Positions 54,961 through 64,000 of a DNA stretch of 64,000 nt are shown piece after piece. The notes under the pieces are model-generated. The model searched no databases, had not been told where the DNA came from, and worked only from the letters and a program-made list of their open reading frames with translations. A program made the position numbers and the translations under genes. The stretch's first letter is position 1, and each line of letters starts with the position of its first letter. Source of the DNA: Lepas anatifera (Eukaryota; Arthropoda; Thecostraca; Lepadidae). The stretch covers positions 1,426,001-1,490,000 of the forward strand of contig JAOTON010000333.1 of assembly GCA_034440635.1 (NCBI GenBank), written 5' to 3'.

Positions 54961-56642
54961 CGAGAAAGCACAAGAAGCTAAGTTTCCTAGATATCGGCCC
55001 TGATTTCCCTCCGCTTTTAAACAAGTTTCAATAGATGCACAGCTACCACACGTTGCCTTGTTGACCCTGCTTTGGTACGTATAGCAGCTATGGACAGGTC
55101 TGATCTACACACAGCCTAAATTAATTCAGGAAGAAATTGCAGCATGCACCGTGGCATTTTGGAAATAAGTCAAGCAGTGAACTTTTTTCTGGAAGACATT
55201 ATCAAGGAGGCAACGACGAGTCTAGCTGCACAAGATGACACTGCTTCTGAGACCACGTTGACACCGCAGTTAACATTTTGGAGAACGCGCTCTTTTGGCT
55301 TTGGTCGCAAGTGGCAGTTACCTAATTTCCATGGTTACTCCCACCGACTAAATATGACCTCATGCGGTAATATGAAGCCTCCAGATCACTTAAGTAGTCT
55401 TTTAAGCTCAATATTATCTCTCCAGATCAATAGCTACAAGAGAGCTCAGAATCTCCGACACTTTTCAATTGCTACGTAATCCTGGCATTAGGTCCGATTA
55501 GAATTTCGCAGAATAGTTTTAGGGGTGCTTTTGGAAGTTTAGGGGTGCTTTTAAAACTTTTAGGGGTGCTCGCGCACCCCTAAAAGTATACAAAGTTACA
55601 CTCCTGCCCCATACGTCTCATCTTCCATACTAAGTGGCCAAGGAGTTCGGCGCATGGTTGTCCGTTTGAATTCCCAAGGGGCCTTATACAAGAGCTTCTT
55701 CCCCACGCGCAGCAGTGTGGTGTCCGCGCGACCTTAATCAAGCGCTTCAACACCACCATCTTCCGTCCAGTCGCGGTGGTGAGAGCCGTACCTCCACAAC
55801 TATAAACTTTGAGATATTTGTGTCGGTGAAGCACAACTCGCACCTGTCCCAGCTCGAGATCGCAGAGGGGAAGAATTATTCTTGCCTAGAAGAAACTGAC
55901 TGAGAACAGCCAAGAGAAATTGTTGGGTGTGCTGGCGAACCTTTCCAGTTTAGTCCACCCATACACGAAGTGCTGTCCACAAAAAGGGGGCCAGGGAGGT
56001 AGATTCTTGGTCATCTAGTGAGGTTTCGGGACCGTGGACAAGAGGCCCTTTCCGATGGTAGATTCCGTGTTTTGCGTATAGCCGTTCTATTTTTATGTGT
56101 ATCACATTGACCGTGTGCACAATACAAGTTTTTACTGTTCAAGTGACAAATTCCGTGCCAAAATTCCGTGCCATACTGGAGTTTCGTAAAATAATTGTCA
56201 AAATACTATTAAGAAGGCTAAATGCCCCTTATTTGAATCCCTTTCGTGCTTTCGATTAAACGACTAAAATAATCATATCATCATTCGAATCATTTTCGTG
56301 CTCTCGATTAAACGACTAAAATTATTATATCTGTTGCTTCACTGAAGTCATTTCCCTCGAGAAAGTTTATCGAACTTTCGTTATCGAAGCCGGGGTTAAC
56401 TTATCTACAGTGCACAAAAACATTTAAAGTCAATCAGTTTATCATGACAGCCAGACAACCATATGGGACGCAAGATGCATACTGCAATGATCGCGATTGG
56501 TGCATTGCAAAGTCGGTTCCAGAAGTACGCCACCGCGGCAGAGGTATCACCTGGTGCTGCCACATACCATCACACTTATTCTCGGGCTACTTTCGTCTTT
56601 ACTGTAGAGGCTGTTGCCACCCCTTGCGCGATTTAACCTTAA
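54961..56642. other. No gene recognised
   Basis: A 111-codon plus-strand frame at 55144..55479 (MHRGILEISQAVNFF...) has no domain I recognise. It is the longest non-repeat frame here and could be an exon or chance. A perfect stem-loop lies at 55556..55587 (next entry). Confidence 0.35.
55556..55587. repeat. Perfect 14-bp stem-loop preceded by direct repeats
   Basis: ACTTTTAGGGGTGC, loop TCGC, GCACCCCTAAAAGT. TTTAGGGGTGCTTTT occurs twice just upstream (from about 55518). A related, imperfect hairpin with the same following GTATA(A/C)AA lies at 30615, so this is probably a repeat-family end and not a gene terminator. Confidence 0.7.
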
Positions 56643-57650
56643 TTAACCCTCGCCCCACCGGGGGCCATAGATGACCCCACCCTAAGGTTTTTCCGGGATA
56701 GCAGAAAAACGAAGAGGCGCAGCGCCGCGGTTGAGGGCTCTACCTCTCACTGCATCATTTTCCCACCATCCCTGAAATTTTTTACCCCAGGTCACCCAAG
56801 GTCAGGTCACCAGACGAGGTCAACCAAGGTCACCTCACTTCAACTTTAGAGCTCTGTAAGAGCTACATTTCGAAGTCGATCAATTTAAAACTTCCTACAC
56901 TTCATGACCCTTCTAGGGGCTACAACGTGTATATCCGGGATTTTTCGATTTCGTGCTCCTGAGGTCAGGTCACGAGGTGACCTCTCCCATTGAAAAAGCA
57001 TGGGGAAAAGCTGTCTTATGATCTAAAAGTCACAAAAGTGATTGAAAATGCTCAACTTGATCAGAAAAGCGGTCTTAGACATGCTTTTACGGATTCCAGG
57101 GGCCATATTTGCCCTTTGCTGGCATGGTCAAAACATTTTTGACAATAACTTTTGACCTAATTAAGCTAGAGCGCTGAAACAAACACCATCGCGTTTGGCT
57201 CGTCACTGGCTTTCATTTGATATACGGCAAGGTCACTTTTTGAACTTTCGTGACCTCAGGTCATCTTAGGTCACAAGGTGACCTCTGGAGGTCAAACCAC
57301 TGGCGGGAGGTCTTTACGTTTCACATGCCGGAAAAAGGACTGACAATTTCCTATCAAATGTACTTGACCAGATCTCAATAGCTCTAATCGCATAAGAGTT
57401 ATGCCCAGTTTGCTTAAGCATTGCATATTTGAGTGAAAATAGCCGATCTTGACCTAATTTGACCTCTGGAGGTCAAACCATTCACCTGAGCACTAAAACA
57501 TGTGAAGTAATTTCTTACTGAATTCACGCAAGCTTTCTATTACACTTTGCAGATTTGCGCTACCGCCCATATTTTCGGAGTTAGAGGGGGGCCATCGATG
57601 CCCCCCGGTGGGGCGAAGGTGGCGCTGGACCCCGGTGGGGCGCGGGTTAA
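56643..57650. mobile_element. AGGTCA-rich TTAA element (copy I), intact ends
   Basis: A 1008-bp element with the clearest termini of the group: TTAACCCTCGCCCCACCGGG at the left and CCCCGGTGGGGCGCGGGTTAA at the right, with TTAA at 56643..56646 and 57647..57650. AGGTCA words occur in pairs (GGTCACCCAAGGTCAGGTCA at about 56791; TTTGACCTCTGGAGGTCAAA palindromes at about 57277 and 57458). It is only loosely similar inside to copies A-F. Non-coding. Confidence 0.8.
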
Positions 57651-57756
57651 CGTATGCATTCACAACAAAGGTCAGTGTTTTGTTCGTCGCAAGAGCTTGC
57701 GATTCATGCCAATTTTTGTGACCTTGAATGACTAGGTCACCTTCCAGGTCAGGTCG

Positions 57757-57960
57757 GAGGCCGGCTGGCCGAGTGGCTTCATTGCCGACCTCCAGATTGG
57801 GACAGCAGGTATTAGATGTGGGTTCAATCCCCATGCCAGGAAGCAGCCTTCCGTGCCCCATCAGTCCCGGTGGAGGTGATCCTTAAACACCCTTGCCAAT
57901 ACTCCTTGTAATTGGGGACTGTATATGTTGGGAGTGGCTCTGACAGAAAAATAAAATTAG
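57757..57960 (+). mobile_element. Second SINE family, tRNA-Leu/Ser-like head
   Basis: A-box GGCTGGCCGAGTGGCTTC and B-box GTGGGTTCAATCCCC about 60 bp apart look like a class II tRNA head. Downstream are AGCAGCCTTCCGTGCCCCAT and an A-rich end, GAAAAATAAAATTAGAAC. It does not fold convincingly as a working tRNA (no good 3' acceptor strand after the B-box). The body differs from the 7194 family. Confidence 0.65.
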
Positions 57961-59182
57961 AACAGACTTGATGTGAGCCTCTGTCGACCAATTACGCCAC
58001 CCGGTCGCTGTTTATAAAAATATATTGAGATCATTGCATATGGAAGAATGATATAGCCATCATGATGGTTAGAAAACATCTTATCTTCGGTCCAGATACC
58101 GGGCAGCTATGCCACCCGTCAAGGTGACGGGTCGCCAGTTTGCACGAAGACTTCGATTTGGACGGACCAGTGAAGCTTTGAGTCTTAACGTTGTGACAGG
58201 ATTAAATGTCAGGTGGTGGAAGGTCAGAATTGAGCTAAATGTCACGTTGTCAATTCTTGCCGCAGTTTTGGACGCTGAACTCGAATGCAACACTTAAATA
58301 CTTCATGGGATTTGTTTTGAACCCTTAGGATATGGTTTTAAGCCAACGAAATGCTAAGAGTAGTGTGCAGGAGACAGGGACGGATCGAGCCGGGTGGTTT
58401 GTAAGGGCCAAACCCAGTCAACCTTGGGGTCTAAAGGAGAAAACAAAGGTTGAGTGTCAGAGACGGCGGCTGGTGTTACTGCATCGGTGGAGCTAATACA
58501 TTTTGTGAATAAACTACTTCTAAGTGATTGCTAGAAAAGCGGAAAATGCCTGCAGTATTTCTTCCTCTTCAGGGAAATTTATTTCGCATTCAAAGTTTCC
58601 CTGCAAGCGGATAACAGCGATCACTCACGATCAATTATGAAACATTAGATTACTTTCGGGTGGGGGCAAAATGGGGTGTACGTACCCTCTGTTTCGGTTT
58701 GGCTGGACTATGGCCGGACGGCACCCTCCCCCTGACAGGAGATCGGGACTGGTTTTGCAGCGGATTGAATGCATCAACGCCCAAAACCCGAAAGCTATAT
58801 ACGGCAGCCAGCAACGCAAACAAGCTCTGAAGGAGCCCGCCTGTATAAAACCTCCCTGAAGATTGAATGGTCCGGGTAGAGACTCCTATCAGCTACCACT
58901 GCGGAGAAGACCGGATATGTAGACTCCTACTGTCTCACTATAGCTTGTCGCTTTCACTATGTATAGTGACCCCTACCGTACTCGCATCCGTGCGAGCTTG
59001 GATCAGCAGTTTGATTTAATATCTCATTGAGGGAAAGTTGTTTTCAAAGTCGTTGAGACTGAAGGTGCTGCCAATTGCTCTTAACTGGATGGAGTACGTT
59101 TCATTGGTTATCATAAGCGGATGTGTTCTCAAGTTGGAGGACACCTTTTTGTAACTTTATGATATTTGCCTTGTCAGGGGTT
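57961..59182. other. No gene seen
   Basis: Short frames only. CCGGGTGGCGTAATTGGTCG read on the minus strand near 57990 resembles an isolated tRNA A-box, possibly another SINE remnant. Confidence 0.35.
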
Positions 59183-59502
59183 CAGGGGCGGACGTAGACC
59201 CGAGTTTTTCTTTTGGGGGGGAGTAAACCCATGTCTGCCTCTTCTCCTGGGCGGGGGGGATGGGACGTGCAATTTGGGTGCTCGACAGACCTAGTATAAG
59301 CTACCTCTCAAGTACATGAGCGTTCTCCTGGGAGAGGGGGAGCAAATATTTAATTATTCGACAGACCTAATGTAAAAACCTTTCTTTCTAACATTTATCC
59401 GGCCTTTAAGGGACCCAATTGGGGGCCCAAAGATAGTTTGGCCCCCTTTCAGTGCTTTTGGGTGGCCATGGCCGGAATAACCCCCCCCTGCGTCTGCCAA
59501 TG
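59183..59502 (-). mobile_element. hAT-type MITE with exact 8-bp duplication
   Basis: A 320-bp element. Left end CAGGGGCGGACGTAGACCC; right end CCTGCGTCTGCCAATG. CAGGGGTT is repeated at 59175..59182 and 59503..59510. The same family as 36455..36759 but inverted (shared GTGCTCGACAGACCTAGTAT and GGCCATGGCC). Non-coding. Confidence 0.9.
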
Positions 59503-59510
59503 CAGGGGTT

Positions 59511-60509
59511 AATGGTATAATCTGTATTTGGGACAGTTTAAAACATCAAATTGACATCAAATCTTTGGATGCGGCCTAGCAAAGCGTTCTTTTACGTGAA
59601 AGTTCCAAATAAACGGCATCTATCAAAGGTTGATAGGTGTGAAAGAAACAGCAACAATTGATTCAACCAGCTGCAGTGTTCCCTAAAATTGGCAAAGCCC
59701 CCATAGAGATCGCTAAAAATCTAGACTAGAGGAGCCAACATGAATTTTAAGGTCACAAGAGATCACCAAAGGTCACGGAACAGTGTATTTATTCTGAAAT
59801 TTATGCTGGGAACCAAAGGAGAAAAGCGGCACTGTAAGGTGCCAAAGAGGCTCATAGGGCACTCCTGTTTTCCGTATCCGACTCTTATGTTTCTTGCGCT
59901 GTACGATATTTCTGGTGAGGGGCCCTAGCGACCTTCAGCACAGGGCAGAATAACCACTTCCGAGCCGGGAACGGACCTTCAATTATTCAAGACTAAAAGG
60001 ACATGTCGCCAGTGGAGGAAACTCCGAGGGGTTGGGACCATTGGAAATGTCTGACTACCGAAAATGGCCAGTTTGTATGCAAAAACTGTCTTATAGCTAG
60101 CTGAGTTCATAGCATGCCCTACATTTAACCTACGTCCGAGGACACGCAGCAGAAAGCCCCAAGATGTAAAATCCGGCTGCATATTTCCGCAAATAACGTC
60201 AGCTTGGGGACCTTGCGAGACTCAGATATGATTGTTATTCTTCTAGAGACGAGCAGTTATGCATTATGAACTATGTTTAACACAGCGAGCTGTCTCCAGT
60301 CATTTCCATTGCCTGTTAGAAATCCTCACTGGGGCTGCAACGCCCGCTGGAAGGCCGAATATATTGAAATAAGTACGCTGCGGCTCCGCGGGGCTCCCCC
60401 AGCTCTGGCCCGGGTGGAAGCTGCTAACACTTGTGAATAAAACAATCCAAAACACGGGATGCGACCGTCTCATCCAGTTAGTCATAAAATGCGGAACCCT
60501 GCAATAATG

Positions 60510-60510
<1 letters not shown>
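59511..60510. other. No gene seen
   Basis: Short unrecognised frames only. Confidence 0.35.
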
Positions 60511-60564
<54 letters not shown>

Positions 60565-60610
60565 ATATATTTATATATATTATATATATATATAATATAT
60601 ATATATATTT
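60511..60610. repeat. (AT)n microsatellite
   Basis: About 100 bp of imperfect AT dinucleotides with phase changes. Confidence 0.95.
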
Positions 60611-60845
60611 TTTTAATTCCCTAAGTGTGGTCACCGGCAAAAGTGATAGACTAGTCAATCTTCAACCTGCTGCTAACGAGAAATTTGCCCATCTAGAACC
60701 AAAAACTCGTCGGATTCGTGCTCATTATTTCCTTCCATACTGACTGGCTACAAAATTTTCTGTTGCTTCCCAATTGGACTGAAATCGGAAAATTGGTTGA
60801 CGCCCCTCCCTCCTATTTAGACGCGTATGAAATTCCGTATCTGAA

Positions 60846-60851
60846 TTTATT
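60846..60851 (-). terminator. Candidate polyadenylation signal of the lectin gene
   Basis: TTTATT on the plus strand is AATAAA on the minus strand, 270 bp beyond the lectin stop codon. Confidence 0.4.
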
Positions 60852-60926
60852 ATAAATATAGACGAATCTGAGCTCTAAAACGTGGGCCAAACAACGGCTG
60901 GTTTAAACTTCTCCGAAATCCTAGAG

Positions 60927-60950
60927 TTCTTACCTGTCGACAGGTAAGAA
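60927..60950. repeat. Perfect 24-bp palindrome with splice-donor words
   Basis: TTCTTACCTGTC joined directly to its reverse complement GACAGGTAAGAA. Each strand therefore reads CAGGTAAGA, the consensus 5' splice site, in the 3' flank of the lectin gene. It could equally be a cruciform-type repeat or chance. Confidence 0.6.
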
Positions 60951-61120
60951 ATCGAAGAAACTCGTTTGGGTAGTAAATGGGAACTGGAGGTATTTCACTT
61001 TGATAGTTGCGAAAAACACCTGCACTAAAGATTATGCGGTCAATCGTTCACTGCACCCAATCGCTTGTTGCTACCATGAAACGGCATAAAGGACTACCCC
61101 GAGAAAACAAAACCGGCAAT

Positions 61121-62221
61121 TTAGAAGAGCTGGCACTGTGCAAGGGGCACGCGACAGATGCTATCCTGATGTACTTGGCAATTGATGTCGTTGATCGCAT
61201 TGAGATATTGGTTCACGTGCACACAGTCCTCGCCTCCGAGGTCGTCGGGGTTATTCGCTTTCCAGGGCAGGGACCATGCTGTTCCATCCAGAGACCGAAA
61301 GTTCCCTTCGCTGGCGATGTCGCTGATTCCCAGCCAGCATTTGGTTGTGATGTTCAACACGCTCTTCAAGATGAACCAGGCGCCGGTGTTGGGCAGGAGG
61401 GCGAGCCGGGCGCCCTGCTGTAGGGAAGAACAGTGGGCGTCGGCATCTGACCAGCTGGCCTTGGACGTGACGTAGAGGTAGCAGTAACCGTCCAGACCGA
61501 ACCAGCCGTCAGGACAGAGAAGCTGGGGCTCACAGCGCGGTGGCTCCTCGCATATGAAATGTGTCAATTTGTCCGAGCAGTCGAGGGTCTTGAGCTTCCT
61601 CGGACTATAGTAGGTCTTGACAGCAATGCATGCTTCACCAGGACCAGCTTGGTCTGTCACGAGCGGTGGTGGATCCGGTACTGATCCGTCGACATTGATC
61701 AGCCCACCATTAATCCTCCTCAGGCCGATGTATTCGTTGGCGGCGGGCTTGGAGCAGTGCCGCGACAGCCACTGCTCTTCTCCGCTGTCGCTGAGGCTCA
61801 GCAGGTCCGCCCGGTCGCCGAGAGCACGGCACGACAGCTGAGCTTCGCTGAAGCTCACCCCGGTGCTTACCTCCTGGCGGCGATAACATCTGCCGCTGGC
61901 GAACAGCCAGCCCTCGCGACAGGGCGAGTTCTCGCGAGGTGGTTTCTTGCGGAAGTAGCTGGGTTTGGGAGTGCCTTCTAGTTCGGCGCGGGCCTCGCAG
62001 ACAGTGGAGAAGGTGCTGCAGGTGCCGTTCTCTGTCACGATGAACCCATCACACTGGTCACCGAACCGGTCGCAGGTTACGGCACACGTAGCCACTGATT
62101 GGCTGTTGACTGCTGTCAGAAGAGTGGGCGAACGTGGTCTCTCGCCTGTTTGAAAGACGCTGATCTGGCCACCTAATGCCACGGCTGAGGCTACTACCAA
62201 AACGCAGAGCTGAAGATACAT
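61121..62221 (-). CDS. Secreted PAN-like/double C-type lectin protein, intronless
   Basis: A 366-residue protein. I start at 62221 because MYLQLCVLVVASAVALGG is a clean signal peptide and A lies at -3; an ATG 36 bp upstream would add MEVSVWLRHRNT and has a weak context. Residues about 20-90, with four or five Cys (CAVTCDRFGDQCDGF, CSTFSTVC), look like a PAN/apple domain, usually an adhesion module. Two C-type lectin folds follow. The first (about 98-230) opens CREGWLFASGRCY and ends LDCSDKLTHFICEE, with no EPN/QPD-type triplet. The second (about 232-366) has CPDGWFGLDGYCY, CWLGISD, NNPDDLGGEDCVHV and INDINC. NPD stands where EPN or QPD would set sugar choice, and Ile-Asn-Asp replaces Trp-Asn-Asp, so calcium-dependent sugar binding is possible only here. 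A role in extracellular recognition is inferred. No introns within the frame. Confidence 0.88.
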   Translation of the reverse strand: MYLQLCVLVVASAVALGGQISVFQTGERPRSPTLLTAVNSQSVATCAVTCDRFGDQCDGFIVTENGTCSTFSTVCEARAELEGTPKPSYFRKKPPRENSPCREGWLFASGRCYRRQEVSTGVSFSEAQLSCRALGDRADLLSLSDSGEEQWLSRHCSKPAANEYIGLRRINGGLINVDGSVPDPPPLVTDQAGPGEACIAVKTYYSPRKLKTLDCSDKLTHFICEEPPRCEPQLLCPDGWFGLDGYCYLYVTSKASWSDADAHCSSLQQGARLALLPNTGAWFILKSVLNITTKCWLGISDIASEGNFRSLDGTAWSLPWKANNPDDLGGEDCVHVNQYLNAINDINCQVHQDSICRVPLAQCQLF

Positions 62222-62285
62222 CGTGTTCCTATGTCGAAGCCATACTGAGACTTCCATACATGCAATGGTCTATATGGATTATTTA

Positions 62286-62572
62286 TGTAGGTGAATAGAG
62301 GTGGTAACGGGAGGCAGGTGGTGCCCTCCCCTCCCCTCATCGACCCGCCCGGCGCCTTCACACCGCGCCACGGCGCCCATGAAACCATGCCGGTGCACTC
62401 CTGAAACGTCATGGCCCATCCCCCTCCTCGATACAAGATGCAAGTATAGCCGCCCCCACGAGGCGATTGGCTCTTCTCTGATGGGTCGCACCTCAGGAAT
62501 TAGCGCCCATTATCCCAGTGGCGCCCCCGGACCAAAGTGTTACTCCCATCGCAAATCCTGGATCCGCTTATG
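62286..62572 (-). mobile_element. hAT-type MITE in the lectin upstream region
   Basis: The right end AAATCCTGGATCCGCTTATG is a clear hAT-type terminus. The left end TGTAGGTGAATAGAGG is a decayed inverse (10 of 16 positions). The interior GCGCCCCCGG and CCTCATCGACCCGCCC resembles 18491..18767. The flanking octamers ATTATTTA and GCTATTGA agree at 5 of 8. If correct, sequence more than 65 bp upstream of the lectin start codon is transposon-derived. Confidence 0.55.
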
Positions 62573-63160
62573 GCTATTGACGTGATGCCCATCAACGCTG
62601 TGGTTTTAGCCAAACTTGTGATATGCCTATTATGTGAGTGTTCTATTGACCTACGGATACCTTTATCGCATCCAGTGATATGCACTTATCTTGAATGCCA
62701 GTGGTTTAATATAGTGCTTCAATACTCAGCACCGTTTTGCGGTCCTTTTGGGAAAGCAGCGAGCTCCTTTCAACCGCAGCCTATCAGTTGCCTAGGAACC
62801 GATCGACAACGCAGACTTCATAGAAATCTCACAGCATTCATGCGTTTATTGCTCCTTCAAAACCATGTGAGCCTGCACCGCTGCAGCCGGTGTGTGTGTG
62901 TAACACTATTACATTATTTTACCGGACCAAATAATCATTAGTCCAGTAAGTTGGAAACGAAAGTGGGCTAAGCAGACTTAATGATAATATGAACTAAAAA
63001 CTTATTCATAGGTATTGCATTATTAAGAATTAATAGCACAATAAGAATAAGTCCAGTAGCTTTGAAGTGTTATTCGATTGATTCTTTCAACACTACTTGC
63101 GCTAACACTCAATACCCTCTCGATCACAACAGTTAATATGTGTTTAATGTACAGGGTATT
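62573..63160. other. No gene seen
   Basis: A 134-codon plus-strand frame begins inside the MITE (62537) and has no recognisable domain. I treat it as chance. Confidence 0.35.

Positions 63161-63162
<2 letters not shown>

Positions 63163-63200
<38 letters not shown>
63163..63200. repeat. (AT)n microsatellite
   Basis: About 38 bp of AT dinucleotides. Confidence 0.95.
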
Positions 63201-63202
<2 letters not shown>

Positions 63203-63364
63203 CTATATTTTGAAGAAGGTTTTCTTTAATGCACGTTTTATGGAAAATTACATCTTCTTTGGCGTGAATAACTTTTTGTTAGTTGTTTCGATCTTCCGTA
63301 TTGGGCTCCTCTCGGCTTCGAAGCCGAATTTTCCAACTGTAATTTTCAATAAAACGTGCATCGC

Positions 63365-64000
63365 AGTGGAGGAGGTCCTAAAGTGTCCCCTGCGTAGTCT
63401 GGAAAATCTACTGGGGTGCATTTGAAGAAAAAAAACAAATTATGAGTGCGTTGATCGGTGAAATATTTTTGAAAATCGAGTGATAATTTTTTGTTTATAG
63501 GCTTTCCCAATGATACCTGTATTTTGAAACCGTCATCGCGCGGTCGCACGAAATTGCTGTGTTACTCGATTTTTATCGTTATGGTGAATCGAATGGCGTA
63601 TTCTATGACCATACATACTAGTTAAACGTGAAAATAACCTGACGTAAGGCCAAGTCAAGGTTTCATGTGAAGTAACAGTCAGCATGCATATCAATCGACT
63701 CTTAATGATAATCCAATCGTAGTGGCATTATAATGGAAGCTCGATCACCATTTACTGCGAAACTATTGACCCAAATGTGAAAACTTGCTTAAGTAGTCCC
63801 AGATGATAATTCAGAGGTCACAGATCCAAACTTGCAGTATTATCCTGGCAAGTGGCCCAAGATACTACGATTGGTAGAATGGTAGTCTGCTCTAAGCCAT
63901 ATTTACAGAAATTAACCATTTTTCGAAAACAATCCCCATTTTCCTCTTTTCTTTTGAATTACGAAATGAAAATATCCTGCCCGTACCTGACCCTAGGTCA
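63365..64000. mobile_element. AGGTCA-rich element running off the window
   Basis: Starts with CAGTGGAGGAGGTCCTAAAG, the terminus of the 17401 subfamily. It then carries GGTGAATCGAATGGCGTATT, CCTGACGTAAGGCCAAGTCAAGG and CCGTACCTGACCCTAGGTCA, collinear with the left half of copies C and F. The right half lies beyond the window. Confidence 0.6.

Noticed and set aside
55556..55587. Rho-independent terminator or histone-type stem-loop
   Set aside because: The organism is eukaryotic, no gene ends here, and the stem does not match the histone 3' consensus.
57757..57845. Functional tRNA-Leu or tRNA-Ser gene
   Set aside because: A- and B-boxes are good, but no acceptor stem closes after the B-box and an A-rich tail follows downstream. 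A SINE head fits better.

Overview
This window looks like gene-poor, transposon-rich DNA of an invertebrate animal, probably marine. There are no operons or ribosome-binding sites. Microsatellites are long, tRNA-derived SINEs, hAT- and TTAA-flanked short transposons and a Penelope-type retroelement are present, and the two convincing genes encode animal-type secretory or lysosomal proteins. I cannot name the phylum or species from the sequence.

Only two intact cellular genes are visible, and both are single uninterrupted reading frames. A GH20 beta-N-acetylhexosaminidase (31490..33139, +) has a signal peptide, all main catalytic residues, and the Asn-Arg pair typical of the human alpha subunit. 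A secreted protein with a PAN/apple-like N-terminus and two C-type lectin domains lies at 61121..62221 (-), with a short transposon inserted about 65 bp upstream of its start codon. They sit 28 kb apart, and nothing links their functions.

Three stretches hold transposon-derived coding sequence. A Transib/RAG1-like transposase relic broken by stops and frameshifts lies at 22684..24723 (-). A 5'-truncated Penelope-like element with its GIY-YIG endonuclease lies at 45190..46194 (+), its reading frame beginning in an antisense SINE. The rest of the listed open frames look like chance frames in repeats.

Layout. 0-7 kb: palindromes, then a run of TTAA-flanked elements placed end to end (3794..6510). 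7-19 kb: SINEs, minisatellites, and AGGTCA-rich elements. 19-28 kb: few recognisable features apart from the Transib relic and a 203-bp tandem duplication. 28-31 kb: a minisatellite block followed by its own inverted copy. 31-34 kb: hexosaminidase. 34-45 kb: SINE and hAT insertions with readable target-site duplications, an 880-bp segmental duplication carrying a copy-specific insertion, and a hAT element nested in its own sibling. 45-58 kb: Penelope fragment, then a cluster of AGGTCA-rich TTAA elements, one split by a 1.9-kb hAT element whose empty site can be read exactly. 59-64 kb: hAT element, lectin gene, and another AGGTCA-rich fragment running off the edge.

The strongest unusual signal is the AGGTCA-rich family of roughly 0.85-1 kb elements. 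They have TTAACCC-type ends like piggyBac elements, carry dense direct and inverted nuclear-receptor half-sites (AGGTCA, TCAAGGTCA), and keep a GC-rich hairpin near one end.
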